DNA of 35,208 bases from a virus, in IMG/VR virus record IMGVR_UViG_3300035182_001725, positions 1 to 35,208 of that record; one strand, 5' to 3'. Position 1 is the first letter of the stretch; each line of letters starts with the position of its first letter. This document shows, in pieces, positions 7,587 to 14,809 of the stretch. The notes beneath the pieces are model-generated. The model did no database searches, was not told where the DNA came from, and saw only the letters and a program-made list of their open reading frames with translations. A program made the translations under genes and the position numbers.

Positions 7587-7936
7587 ACCAACCCGCCACC
7601 ATCCCGCGAACCCAGTTCTGGGCCGCTGGAGCCTACCGAGCGCCCCAGGAAGTGATCACGCCCCGCCAGCTCCTCCAGGCGGCCTACCTCGCCGAAGGCG
7701 CCATCGAACGGATCCACGACCTCACCAGCCTGGACACAGCCACCATGGCTCTCCTCCACTTCGAGCGCCTACTGATCCGCGCCGACCACGGCACCCAGGA
7801 GGACGCCGATGCGCTTTCCCTCCGGGAGAACGCCGAGCCTGCCCCCACCCTCCTGCGCCTCACCGAAGCGCACCTGAACGCCTGGAAGACCCTCTACCTC
7901 CGTATCCACGCCCCCCACATGGCCCAGGCCATTTGA
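7583..7936 (+). CDS. Hypothetical early protein
   Basis: The ATG at 7583 overlaps the preceding TGA (atga) and has a purine-rich site (aaggaaagg) upstream; the frame extends further upstream, but there it would overlap the HTH gene. The 117-residue product is largely predicted alpha-helical (ITPRQLLQAAYLAEGAIERIHDL..ATMALLHFERLLIRA) with no motif I can name. Position within the coupled early operon supports that it is real. Confidence 0.65.
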   Translation: MNQPATIPRTQFWAAGAYRAPQEVITPRQLLQAAYLAEGAIERIHDLTSLDTATMALLHFERLLIRADHGTQEDADALSLRENAEPAPTLLRLTEAHLNAWKTLYLRIHAPHMAQAI

Positions 7937-7959
7937 CCCCATCCCTTCAAGGAGAATCC

Positions 7960-8577
7960 ATGACCCAGCCCAAGATCCCCGCTGGATACCGCCAGGACGC
8001 CCAGGGGCGCCTGGTGCCCGAAAGCACCATCAAGCAGATCGACCTCGATCGTGACGCCCTCGTCACCGCCATCCTCGCCCAGGCCCAGGAACGCAGTGGC
8101 GAACTGGCCGCCTTCCGGGCCGCCGTGCTGGACCAGGTGGACCGGTTCGTCGCGGCAAGCGCCGAACGCTACAAGGTCAAGTTGGGTGGCAAAAAGGGCA
8201 ACCTCACCCTCGTGAGCTTCGATGGCCGCTTCAAGGTGATCGTGGCGCAGTCCGAGACGCTGGTTTTCGACGAGCGCCTCCTGGCCGCCAAGGAGCTGAT
8301 CGACCAGTGCATCCGTGGTTGGTCGGAAGGTGCCAGCACCGAATTGCTCGCCTTGGTGAACGATGCCTTCCGGGTGGACCAGGCCGGAAAACTCAGCAGC
8401 GGCCGCATTCTGGGCCTGCGACGCCTCGATATCCAGGACAAGAAATGGAAGAAGGCCATGGAAGCGATCTCCGAGAGCGTCCAGGTGGCCAGCTCCAAGC
8501 GCTACATCCGCTTCTATGTCCGGCTCGAGGATTCGGAGGAATATGCACCCGTCTCCCTCGACGTTGCCAGCGCGTGA
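7960..8577 (+). CDS. DUF3164-like early protein
   Basis: The ATG at 7960 follows aaggag with good spacing. The 205-residue protein begins MTQPKIPAGYRQDAQGRLVP and then IKQIDLDRDALV, the pattern of DUF3164, a family found in the early region of many Mu-like phages. It continues through a helical region, a conserved stretch around VSFDGRFKVIVAQSETLVFDERL, and an ending that includes DKKWKKAMEAI and YIRFYVR. The function of the family is not established; a DNA-binding or recombination-related role is often guessed from context. Confidence 0.8.
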   Translation: MTQPKIPAGYRQDAQGRLVPESTIKQIDLDRDALVTAILAQAQERSGELAAFRAAVLDQVDRFVAASAERYKVKLGGKKGNLTLVSFDGRFKVIVAQSETLVFDERLLAAKELIDQCIRGWSEGASTELLALVNDAFRVDQAGKLSSGRILGLRRLDIQDKKWKKAMEAISESVQVASSKRYIRFYVRLEDSEEYAPVSLDVASA

Positions 8578-8585
8578 GGTGAGGG

Positions 8586-8819
8586 ATGACCTCGTGGGAT
8601 TACTGGCAGCGTGCTCGCCTTGGGCATCACCTTGTCTGGCGTGGCAAGCCCATCGCCCATGTCTGGTGCGCCGGGAGAGGAACCGAATGGTATGGCCAAC
8701 TCCTCACCCCAGGCTCTGCCGCGAAAGGTCCCTTCCATGACGAAGGGGATGCCAAGCGGGCCATGGAGCGGCTGGTCGAGAAAACACCGAAACCCCCCAA
8801 GACCAGGGAACACCGATGA
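8586..8819 (+). CDS. Small hypothetical protein
   Basis: A 77-residue product (MTSWDYWQRARLGHHLVWRG..) rich in Trp, Arg and Gly. gaggtgaggg lies upstream of the ATG. Its stop overlaps the next gene's start (atga), which supports translation. No family recognised; no membrane segment. Confidence 0.55.
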   Translation: MTSWDYWQRARLGHHLVWRGKPIAHVWCAGRGTEWYGQLLTPGSAAKGPFHDEGDAKRAMERLVEKTPKPPKTREHR

Positions 8820-9214
8820 ATCAGCTCCATTTCGACTTGAATACACCTCGACGCTCCATGGGCTACCTCAGCGGCCCCATGAGCGCGGAACTCGCGCTTG
8901 ACCGAGCCCTCAATCGGTTCAAGGCCATACAAGCCTCTACGCAGCTTTGGGAGGCGGCCATCCTGCACTACTGTCCCCACGCGGCCAGCCCGGCCATCGG
9001 CAGCACCGATGTGGACTACGAGACCTGGATGGCCATGGACATCGAGATCCTGCGCCGCTGCGACTGGATCCTCCTCCTGGATGACTGGGCCAAGAGCGAA
9101 GGTTGTCGCCGTGAATTCAACGTGGCCATGAATCTCGGGATTCCCGTGGCCTACAGCGTCGAGGAAGCGATCGCGCTTGCCCGCGAGCTGGATCGCCGCA
9201 TCGCCGTCGCCTAG
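8816..9214 (+). CDS. DUF4406-like, nucleoside deoxyribosyltransferase-fold protein
   Basis: The 132-residue protein has the hallmarks of DUF4406: a Rossmann-type start YLSGPMS (residues 17-23), a central DVDYETWMAMDIEILRRCDWILLLDDWAKSEGC, and REFNVAMNLGIPVAY. These correspond to the nucleoside 2-deoxyribosyltransferase superfamily, in which an acidic residue in the D-x-W-x-x-S-x-G-x-x-x-E block acts in glycosidic-bond cleavage. Phage copies are usually placed in nucleotide metabolism; the true substrate is unknown. The gene is translationally coupled to its upstream neighbour and precedes the sigma-factor gene. Confidence 0.75.
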   Translation: MNQLHFDLNTPRRSMGYLSGPMSAELALDRALNRFKAIQASTQLWEAAILHYCPHAASPAIGSTDVDYETWMAMDIEILRRCDWILLLDDWAKSEGCRREFNVAMNLGIPVAYSVEEAIALARELDRRIAVA

Positions 9215-9223
9215 GAGGAAGTC

Positions 9224-9889
9224 ATGGAAACCTGCACCGCCAAGCCCTTCGTCCTGGTCCCAATCCGGGGGAAGGAATACCTCTGGACCCCGGAGAAGGG
9301 CCTGGATCCCGCCGCCGTCGAAACCGTGGACGGGTGGATCTGGAAGGGCGCCAATCGACTGCGCATAGCCGCCGCCATGTGCGGTCTGAGCGTGGAAGAC
9401 CTCGCCCAGGAAGGCCGCATTGGAGCCCTCCGGGCCGCCCGGGACTATGACCCCACCGTGGGGGCCAAGTTCCTGACCTACGCCTTCTATTGGATCCGTC
9501 ACTGCATGCTTTCCGCACTCGAAACTGGCGACGTGAGCATTTCCGAGCGGGCGCGGGAATCCATGCGCAACCAGGGTGGTCTGCCCGTGGTCTTCAGCTT
9601 GGATGCCCCCATTCCAGGATGGGATCAGGATCTTGCCGAGACCCTGCCCGGGGATCCTGATCCGGAGCCCGACCAGCTGCTCGATAGCACCAAACGCAGC
9701 CTGGCCCGCGCCATGAATCGCCTGAAACCCCAGGACCAGGAAGTGCTCGTCCGCCGTTATTTTCACGGGGAGACCCTTGATTCGATCGGTCTCAGCTGGG
9801 GCCGCACTCGCCAGCGGGTGGCCCAGATCGAGCGCAGAGCCCTTATGCGCCTGCGCCTTGCCCTTGGAACCAAAGGAGTCCGGCCATGA
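9224..9889 (+). CDS. Phage-encoded sigma70-family factor
   Basis: The ATG follows a clear aggagg site. The 221-residue protein shows the order of a primary-type sigma factor without region 1: region 2 at about 38-100 (DLAQEGRIGALRAARDYDP, then FLTYAFYWIRHCMLSAL), a short region 3 (VSISERARESM), a region 3.2-like linker (FSLDAPIPGWDQDLAETLPGD), and region 4 at about 155-212 (LKPQDQEVLVRRYFHGETLDSIG..RTRQRVAQIERRALMRLR). It should bind host core RNA polymerase and redirect it to phage promoters. Mu has no sigma factor and uses Mor and C activators; a Mor-family gene is also present here. The stop overlaps the next start (atga). Confidence 0.9.
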   Translation: METCTAKPFVLVPIRGKEYLWTPEKGLDPAAVETVDGWIWKGANRLRIAAAMCGLSVEDLAQEGRIGALRAARDYDPTVGAKFLTYAFYWIRHCMLSALETGDVSISERARESMRNQGGLPVVFSLDAPIPGWDQDLAETLPGDPDPEPDQLLDSTKRSLARAMNRLKPQDQEVLVRRYFHGETLDSIGLSWGRTRQRVAQIERRALMRLRLALGTKGVRP

Positions 9890-10599
9890 CCCCCGTCCAC
9901 CTACTATCCATCGAAGATGCTCAGATGGAGCTGGAAGGACTCCTGGACATCCGCCCTGGCGAAGACCAGCCCCTCGATCTCCACAACTGGACCCAGAAGA
10001 ACGGCCCCCGTGTGAAGGAGCTGGAGGTCTGGATCCTCATGCACCAACAGCCAACCCCAGCCCCTACCGTGGAGCCTACCGTGACCGCTATCAAAGCATC
10101 CCCCGAAGAGCAGCTGGACACGCTGCTCGCCAAGCTCTCCAACGCAACCGGCGACTGTTGCACCGCCCTTAACCGCCACGCCTTCATGGCCGCTCGCAGC
10201 CGAGTCTATCTGCATCGAAACGCCATCAAGCGCCTCGTGGCGCATCATGACCTTGAGGCCCCAAGCCTGCCTGAGATCCCCACGAATCCCTTTGCCTTTG
10301 GATCGCATGCCGAACCGGCTCCCAAGGCAGGGAAACAGCGGCCTGAGCCCATGGAAAGCCAGCGGGCCACACCTCTCACCAAGGCCGATCCCCGGCCCGC
10401 CGAAAGCCTAGAATTCGATGCCTTGAAGGCCGAGTTCCTTAGCACCGGCCGCGCCATCCAGGGGCTGGCCGTGCTCATGGCCCCCTGGGGAAACCCCGCC
10501 ATTGCTGGGAAGCTGAACCACCAAGCCATAACGGCCGTGGCCGAACTGACGGCCATCCTGGGCCAGCACGTTGAGCACGTTGGACAGGCTATCGCGTGA
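9886..10599 (+). CDS. Hypothetical early protein
   Basis: A 237-residue product whose ATG overlaps the sigma-factor stop. The N-terminal part includes LLDIRPGEDQPLDLHNWTQKNG, the middle is a Pro/Ala/Thr-rich linker (about 120-170), and the C-terminal part is helical (FDALKAEFLSTGRAIQGLAVLMAPW). No known family recognised. A two-domain protein with a flexible linker is the most that can be said. Confidence 0.65.
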   Translation: MTPVHLLSIEDAQMELEGLLDIRPGEDQPLDLHNWTQKNGPRVKELEVWILMHQQPTPAPTVEPTVTAIKASPEEQLDTLLAKLSNATGDCCTALNRHAFMAARSRVYLHRNAIKRLVAHHDLEAPSLPEIPTNPFAFGSHAEPAPKAGKQRPEPMESQRATPLTKADPRPAESLEFDALKAEFLSTGRAIQGLAVLMAPWGNPAIAGKLNHQAITAVAELTAILGQHVEHVGQAIA

Positions 10600-10603
10600 T
10601 CCC

Positions 10604-10843
10604 ATGGCCGCCGTCTACCTTCCCCCCAACGCTTCCGTCGCCGACATCGAGCGCCGCCTGATGCGGTTTCCCTTCTCGATTCGGATCAAGCTCCAACTGG
10701 CCCAGGCCAAGAAGCGCGAGGCGCGTGAACGCGCCAAAGCTCGCGCCGAAATCCTCCGGGAGATCCAGGATGGCCTCAAGACCCTCGGTATCCAGGCCCT
10801 CAGGGCCGTCGCCGCCCAAATCCGGGAGACAATCCGTGGCTAA
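10604..10843 (+). CDS. Small basic helical protein
   Basis: The ATG at 10604 lies four bases after the previous stop; a TTG at 10571 would overlap that gene. The 79-residue product is strongly basic and helical (KLQLAQAKKREARERAKARAEILREI), so a coiled coil or nucleic-acid-binding helix is likely. Function unknown. Its end overlaps the next GTG start. Confidence 0.6.
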   Translation: MAAVYLPPNASVADIERRLMRFPFSIRIKLQLAQAKKREARERAKARAEILREIQDGLKTLGIQALRAVAAQIRETIRG

Positions 10844-11042
10844 AGAGATCCATACTTGCCCGGCCTGCGACGGGGATGGCTGGACCTTCAAGGGTTTCAG
10901 CTTCGACCGCATCACATGCGAGGCCTGCAAGGGCCTGGGAACTGTCGTGGCTTCCCCCTTCAAACCCTCAGCCCGCCTAATTGTCGCCTTCGTCACCGTC
11001 ATCGTCCTGGCCGTGATCTGCGCCTGCGCCGCGAGGTGGTGA
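10836..11042 (+). CDS. Zinc-ribbon protein with C-terminal membrane anchor
   Basis: Starting at GTG 10836 the frame gives 68 residues. Two DnaJ-like zinc-binding knuckles are present: CPACDGDG (Cys8, Cys11) and CEACKGLG (Cys28, Cys31). A hydrophobic helix follows at about 47-65 (RLIVAFVTVIVLAVICACAA). A four-Cys zinc site fused to a membrane anchor is directly visible; the role is not known. It overlaps the preceding gene by eight bases and is followed by a closely spaced small gene. Confidence 0.6.
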   Translation: MAKEIHTCPACDGDGWTFKGFSFDRITCEACKGLGTVVASPFKPSARLIVAFVTVIVLAVICACAARW

Positions 11043-11043
11043 C

Positions 11044-11202
11044 ATGCCGACCATCTCTCGCCCCCAGGCCGAAGCCCTGATCGCCTGCCACAGGGACGAC
11101 GCCCGCGTGATCTGCCAATGCCTGGACTGCATCTGGGCCCGGGAAGTACTCGCCCAGTGGGATGCCTTGGAAGAGGCGCGGCGGCTTGAGGGCGTGGCTT
11201 GA
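11044..11202 (+). CDS. Small hypothetical protein (52 aa)
   Basis: The ATG lies one base after the previous stop. The product begins MPTISRPQAEALIACHRDDA and contains CQCLDCIW, then an acidic helix to the end (REVLAQWDALEEARRLEG). The Cys residues at 15, 24, 26 and 29 suggest a possible metal site. Support comes from tight packing and coding-like composition; no family is recognised. Confidence 0.5.
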   Translation: MPTISRPQAEALIACHRDDARVICQCLDCIWAREVLAQWDALEEARRLEGVA

Positions 11203-11283
11203 ATTGAGTCGGTTATTTATCAGGATCAGACACTTGAAACCCAGCACTGACGCGGTCTAGCGCACAAACCAACCGGAGGTCAG

Positions 11284-11463
11284 ATGACCCTCTCAAAACT
11301 CCTTGCAATGCTTTTCGTCGCCGCCCTTCTGATTGGACTTTCGGTCCTGGTGATGATGTTCGGCTGGGGGCTGAAACCTCGGTCCTGGTGGTGGATCATC
11401 GGCGGCGGAATCTTCGGCAACACAGCCCTTCGCGCCCTCGCGCAGAAGATCGAAAAAGACTGA
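11284..11463 (+). CDS. Small membrane protein (59 aa)
   Basis: ggaggtcag precedes the ATG at 11284. The product has a long hydrophobic helix (KLLAMLFVAALLIGLSVLVMMFGW), a second Trp/Gly-rich hydrophobic stretch (SWWWIIGGGIFG) and a basic end. It may be a small phage inner-membrane protein. The stop codon at 11461 directly abuts the frame of the rtcB remnant that follows. Confidence 0.6.
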   Translation: MTLSKLLAMLFVAALLIGLSVLVMMFGWGLKPRSWWWIIGGGIFGNTALRALAQKIEKD

Positions 11464-11772
11464 TCGCACCTGTCCATCATCCAGCAGGAATTGGATAGCG
11501 CCCGGAAGCAGTTGGGCACCTTGGGCGGCGGCAACCATTTCATCGAGTTCCAGACCGATGAAGAAGGCTTCCTCTGGATCATGCTGCACTCCGGTTCCCG
11601 GAACTTCGGCCTCAAGGCGGCAAGCGCCTACCACAAGATGGCCCAGGCCCTCTGCGCCCGCTGGCATGTGACCCTGCCGGATCCCGATCTGGCATTCCTG
11701 CCCATGGATGATCAGGCGGGGCAGGACTACGAGGCGGCCATGAACTTCTGCCTCGATTTCGCACAGGCCACC
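11464..11772 (+). pseudogene. rtcB (RNA 3'-phosphate ligase) internal fragment
   Basis: This frame encodes about 100 residues of an RtcB ligase interior: LSIIQQELDSARKQ, LGTLGGGNHFIEFQ, LWIMLHSGSRNFG, LPDPDLAFLP and YEAAMNFCLDFAQA. RtcB normally exceeds 370 residues and continues with A-N-R after FAQ/FA. Here homology stops at FAQA, near 11770, and the sequence switches to another frame and gene. There is no start codon of its own; it begins right after the stop of the small membrane protein. It is therefore a remnant joined by illegitimate recombination, not a working ligase. A full-length host rtcB is the likely source. Confidence 0.8.
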
Positions 11773-11819
11773 CTCAACAAAACAAGACCTCCGATCTGCC
11801 CGCCGGTGTTTCGGTCTTC

Positions 11820-12062
11820 GTGGAACGCGGCCGTCGCCCAGGCTCCAACCCTTGCGTCACCTTCGGCGTCTACTTCCGCACGAATGGCCGCGGGGATGTC
11901 CGCAAGTTCCGGACCCCGGTGGACGCCAGTGACCAGGAGATCGACCACGCCCGGAAAACAGCCTTGGCCTTCCGGGAGTCTTTTCTCCAATCCCTGCAGG
12001 CCAGAGAGGCCTTCGATCCCATGCGCTTCCGGGAGTGGCGCACCCAGCGGCTTTACGCCTGA
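11820..12062 (+). CDS. AP2-like small phage protein, 5' end disrupted
   Basis: The coding frame actually begins upstream: from about 11781 it reads NKTSDLPAGVSVFVERG before reaching the GTG at 11820 used here as the first available start. No ATG, GTG or TTG occurs between the in-frame stop at 11709 and 11820. The protein continues TFGVYFRTNGRGDVRKFRTP and a helical end, a beta-sheet-plus-helix pattern similar to AP2-type DNA-binding domains in phage proteins. The natural start was probably lost when the rtcB fragment was joined. It may be non-functional or translated as an 80-residue product. Family assignment is tentative. Confidence 0.45.
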   Translation: MERGRRPGSNPCVTFGVYFRTNGRGDVRKFRTPVDASDQEIDHARKTALAFRESFLQSLQAREAFDPMRFREWRTQRLYA

Positions 12063-12073
12063 AAGGACCGGCT

Positions 12074-12499
12074 ATGGCCACCGTTGATCTCCGCCGCACC
12101 AAGGATCTCGCCCGGATCCACCTCGCCAAGAAGGAACTGGGGCTGGACGAAGAAACCTATCGGTCCCTGATCAAGGGCCTCACCGGCAAGGAAAGCGCTG
12201 CGGACCTCGGCCCCGGGCAGCGGTGGAAGCTCATGCAGCAACTGGCCCGCATGGGCGCCAAGTCTGCGGCTCCGGTGTATCCCGGGAAACCGAACATGGT
12301 GGCCGTGGACTGCAAACCCCTCATGGATCGGATCGAAGCCCACCTGGCCGACACCAAGCGGCCCTGGGCCTACGCCCACGCAATGGCTCGCCACATGTTC
12401 CGTAAGGCGCAAGTGCAGCTCTGCGACGCCGACGAGCTGCGCCGGATCGTCGCGGCATTGGAGGTTGACGCCCGCCGCCAAGGGCGTGATACAAAATAA
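12074..12499 (+). CDS. Gp16/GemA-like regulatory protein (DUF1018)
   Basis: The ATG at 12074 follows gaaagga. The 141-residue product fits the Mu gp16 (GemA) family: the N-terminus DLARIHLAKKELGLDEETYRSLIKGLTGKES is the family signature, followed by a central MVAVDCKPLMDRIEAHLAD and a C-terminal WAYAHAMARHMF and DADELRRIVAALEVDARRQG. GemA in Mu influences host gene expression and DNA topology early in infection. It closes the early operon. Confidence 0.85.
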   Translation: MATVDLRRTKDLARIHLAKKELGLDEETYRSLIKGLTGKESAADLGPGQRWKLMQQLARMGAKSAAPVYPGKPNMVAVDCKPLMDRIEAHLADTKRPWAYAHAMARHMFRKAQVQLCDADELRRIVAALEVDARRQGRDTK

Positions 12500-12500
12500 T
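12465..12500 (+). promoter_or_regulatory. Possible promoter of the lipoprotein gene
   Basis: ttgacg (12465-12470) at the end of gp16 is followed by an AT-rich patch (gatacaaaataat, 12488-12500), unusual in this GC-rich DNA. tacaaa at 12490 gives a 19-base spacer, longer than ideal. Together with the terminator after the gene it suggests an independent transcription unit. Confidence 0.35.
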
Positions 12501-12519
12501 CATCAAAATGGAGACCGCC

Positions 12520-13080
12520 ATGAAATTCAAACATCTCGCTCTCGCAATCTCCCTGCTCGGCCTCATCGCCTGCGAGACCACGCCCGCACCCGCTCTTGAC
12601 ACACCGCAAGGCCGCCTAAGCGCAGTGCAGAAGGCCCTGGAGGATATATCCGGGCTGGAGAGCGCCAGCGCCTCCCTGGTGGAGGGCAAGGTCAAGGTGG
12701 ACCTGGTCGTTAGCCCCACGAGCGCCTGGGATGGGGACACCTACATCCTGACGACCGCAGGGACCATTGAACGAGCCTTCAAGTCCCTTGGTGAATCCAA
12801 GCAACTAGGCAACGTCTGGATGGGCGTCGTCACTCTCAAGGCCCCCTTGGTGGACACCTACGGGAACAAGAGCCAGACGCCAGTGCTCCGCTACGCCTTC
12901 CGCGGCGAGGATCTCTCGAAGATCAACTGGGATGAGATGGTCCAGCAACGCCTCCTGGAGTTCACCACCCCCACCTGGCTCCATCTCGAAGGGGCCAAGA
13001 TGGCGAAGGAATACGCCCGGGATCCATCCCACGCCGATGCCGCGCCAACCTTCTGCAGGATCGCCACCCTGGGGCATTGA
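12520..13080 (+). CDS. Predicted lipoprotein, likely lysogenic-conversion gene
   Basis: The ATG at 12520 is preferred to 12508 because ggag lies between them. The 186-residue product has a lipoprotein signal (MKFKHLALAISLLGLIAC) with lipobox LIAC and Cys18 as the lipidated residue. The rest is an alpha/beta domain (SAVQKALEDISGLESASASLVEGKVKVDLVV.. YILTTAGTIERAFKSLG) of unknown family. It is bracketed by a possible promoter and a strong terminator and is not needed for any known Mu function, so it fits a moron expressed from the prophage to alter the cell envelope. Confidence 0.7.
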   Translation: MKFKHLALAISLLGLIACETTPAPALDTPQGRLSAVQKALEDISGLESASASLVEGKVKVDLVVSPTSAWDGDTYILTTAGTIERAFKSLGESKQLGNVWMGVVTLKAPLVDTYGNKSQTPVLRYAFRGEDLSKINWDEMVQQRLLEFTTPTWLHLEGAKMAKEYARDPSHADAAPTFCRIATLGH

Positions 13081-13104
13081 ACCCAGACCAGCCTTAGATC
13101 CCCA

Positions 13105-13128
13105 AGCCCCGCAGACGCGGGGCTTTTT
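13105..13128 (+). terminator. Rho-independent terminator
   Basis: agccccgc / gcggggct form a perfect 8-bp GC-rich stem with the loop agac, followed at once by a run of five T. It lies 25 bases after the lipoprotein stop and separates early/moron transcription from the methylase gene. Confidence 0.9.
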
Positions 13129-13178
13129 CGTAAAGCGCATTCCGTGGCGGCGCCCGCCCGCCGCCCAATGATGCGAGA

Positions 13179-13958
13179 ATGACGAAAGAAAAGCGAAATA
13201 ACCCCCGCCCAGTGCTGCACTACTTAGGGTCCAAGTGGACCGTGGCGCCTTGGGTGATCCAGCACCTTCCCCCGCACGTCACCTACGTTGAACCGTTCGG
13301 AGGCGGGGCTTCAGTGCTCCTCCGAAAGCCCGAGAGCCCCGTTGAGGTCTACAACGACTTGGATGCGGCGGTGGTGGGATTCTGGCGCGTTATGCGCTCC
13401 CAGCCCGAGGCGCTGGTCGCGCAGATCCAGGCCACACCCTGGGCACGGCTGGAGTATGAGCTTGCCTGGGCCCCCAGCGTCGACGAACTGGAGGCGGCCC
13501 GGCGATTCTTCGTTCGCTGTTGGATGAGCTACATGGGGTCCACCGAGCGGCCTAACGGCTGGCGAGCCAATTCCCGGGCCCGACACGGCTACATTCCCCT
13601 ATGGGGCCGCGAAGAACGCCTCCTGGCGGTCGCAGAGCGCCTGCGCAGTGTCCAGATCGAGCATGCCGACGCCAAGGACGTGATTCGGCGCTTCGACGGC
13701 CCCGGGACGCTCTTCTACTGCGATCCGCCTTACATGGCCGCCACCCGATCAAGCGGGACGAACTACGCCTGCGAGATGGACGACCGAGCGCACCGCGAGT
13801 TGCTGGATCTCCTCAAGGCCATCCAAGGACGGGTGGTGCTGTCGGGCTACCCTTCGGATCTCTACGCCGCAGAGCTGCGGGATTGGCACATGGTCACCCG
13901 GGCGAGCCGCACGCGCAACCCGAAGGCCACCCGAACGGAATGCCTGTGGATCAAGTGA
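13179..13958 (+). CDS. DNA adenine N6-methyltransferase (Dam/D12 class)
   Basis: The 259-residue protein is a D12-class adenine methylase. It shows the N-terminal YLGSKW (15-20), the SAM-binding motif EPFGGGAS (38-45), and the catalytic DPPY (182-185). The C-terminus (VVLSGYPSDLYAAEL) also fits the family, and length matches Dam-like enzymes. The target could be GATC or another site; it is not readable from sequence. No cognate restriction gene is adjacent, so it probably protects phage DNA or modulates phage transcription. It ends convergent with, and overlapping by eight bases, the leftward regulator gene. Confidence 0.93.
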   Translation: MTKEKRNNPRPVLHYLGSKWTVAPWVIQHLPPHVTYVEPFGGGASVLLRKPESPVEVYNDLDAAVVGFWRVMRSQPEALVAQIQATPWARLEYELAWAPSVDELEAARRFFVRCWMSYMGSTERPNGWRANSRARHGYIPLWGREERLLAVAERLRSVQIEHADAKDVIRRFDGPGTLFYCDPPYMAATRSSGTNYACEMDDRAHRELLDLLKAIQGRVVLSGYPSDLYAAELRDWHMVTRASRTRNPKATRTECLWIK

Positions 13959-14163
13959 GGTCCTCGGGCTTGCCGAATTCGTCGATCCATCGCGCCACAG
14001 CTTCCCGCAATGCGCCTTGACGTGTGAGACCACGTCGGCCCGCGATCCTGAGGAGGATCTTCAGCATGTCCTGGGGGATCTCCCACCGAATCCGTGTGGT
14101 CGGCGCCGGAGGCTCTTCGCGGCTTGGCCTGCCCGCTTGGCGTCGATACTCGATAGGACCCAT
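13951..14163 (-). CDS. Small ribbon-helix-helix-like protein
   Basis: The ATG at 14161-14163 is chosen; the frame extends to 14241, but the N-terminal extra part lacks a coding-like pattern. The 70-residue product has a basic, Pro-rich N-terminus, then TRIRWEIPQDMLKILLRIAGRRGLTRQGALREAVARWIDEFG, matching the beta-strand-helix-helix order of CopG/Arc-type DNA-binding proteins. It probably regulates transcription; no toxin partner is visible beside it. It shares the leftward direction with the TetR-like gene, 64 bases upstream. Confidence 0.65.
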   Translation of the reverse strand: MGPIEYRRQAGRPSREEPPAPTTRIRWEIPQDMLKILLRIAGRRGLTRQGALREAVARWIDEFGKPEDLT

Positions 14164-14206
14164 GTTCCAGAAATGCCCTACCGAAGTAGTCTGGAGCCAT
14201 ACAATT

Positions 14207-14224
14207 AAATACAGGCCCGTATTT
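14207..14224. promoter_or_regulatory. Dyad aaatac-N6-gtattt upstream of the RHH-like gene
   Basis: aaatac aggccc gtattt forms a 6-bp dyad followed on the plus strand by ttatt. It lies in the 64-base gap between the TetR-like and RHH-like genes. The sequence aaatacaggc is repeated at about 14841-14850 in front of the TetR-like gene, so this may be a shared operator. It could also act as a weak terminator. Confidence 0.4.
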
Positions 14225-14227
14225 TTA

Positions 14228-14809
14228 TTACACTTTGCCAACTCGGCGGGCTGCTGACTCGAAATGATGGACCGCCAGCGTCATGCGCAGGACCGTCTCC
14301 TCCAGCTGGGTATAGGTCGGACGCCAGGGCCCGAGCGCCTCCCGGATGACTCCGAGAATGCCGCCACCAATCGCCGGAGAATCCTCCTGAATATCACCCT
14401 GGAGCGCGTCGGAGATGGCTCGCGCCAGCATGCCACGGGCTCCTAGCCCATCCCGTGAGGCCAGCTCCAGGATCCAAAGCCGACCATGAAGGTTTTCGGG
14501 CGACCCAAGCAGGGTCGTCACCACGAGCCGAATGTGGGCCTTGGGATTCCGCCTTGGAGGAATAGCCTGAAGTTGCCGACAGATCCCGGAAACCTCACGG
14601 GCCACGACGCGGCGCAGGATCGCATCCCTCGGCCCAAGATAGCGGCTCCCCCAGGATCGGGATCGGCCGAGCCGAGCTGCCACGAGCCCAGGACGGACGA
14701 GTTCCGGGCCGTGGTTCAGCAAGGAGAGCACGACCTCGTGCGCCGCCCCCAGGAGGGCCAACGTCCGCTGGAAGTGCCCTTGCCGGAGCCGCCCGGGATT
14801 TGTTGCCAA
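14228..14809 (-). CDS. TetR-like transcriptional regulator
   Basis: The 193-residue protein has a TetR-type N-terminal HTH (residues about 35-75): LVRPGLVAARLGRSRSWGSR followed by YLGPRDAILRRVVARE, matching the A-x-x-L-G-h-S-x-x-x-h-Y-x-h-F pattern with substitutions. The rest is all-alpha, as expected of a ligand/dimer domain. Such a regulator between methylase and late activator is not standard in Mu-like phages and may link induction to a cell signal. Divergent from the mor-side genes across a 149-base AT-containing spacer. Confidence 0.65.
   Translation of the reverse strand: MATNPGRLRQGHFQRTLALLGAAHEVVLSLLNHGPELVRPGLVAARLGRSRSWGSRYLGPRDAILRRVVAREVSGICRQLQAIPPRRNPKAHIRLVVTTLLGSPENLHGRLWILELASRDGLGARGMLARAISDALQGDIQEDSPAIGGGILGVIREALGPWRPTYTQLEETVLRMTLAVHHFESAARRVGKV

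Noticed and set aside
7960-8577. Gam-type host-nuclease inhibitor
   Set aside because: The position would suit Gam, but the sequence pattern is that of DUF3164; no other Gam-like gene is recognised.
11491-12087. 198-codon frame that continues past the rtcB homology
   Set aside because: After about 11770 the frame loses RtcB similarity and reads out of phase through the AP2-like gene; the second half is not a real protein.
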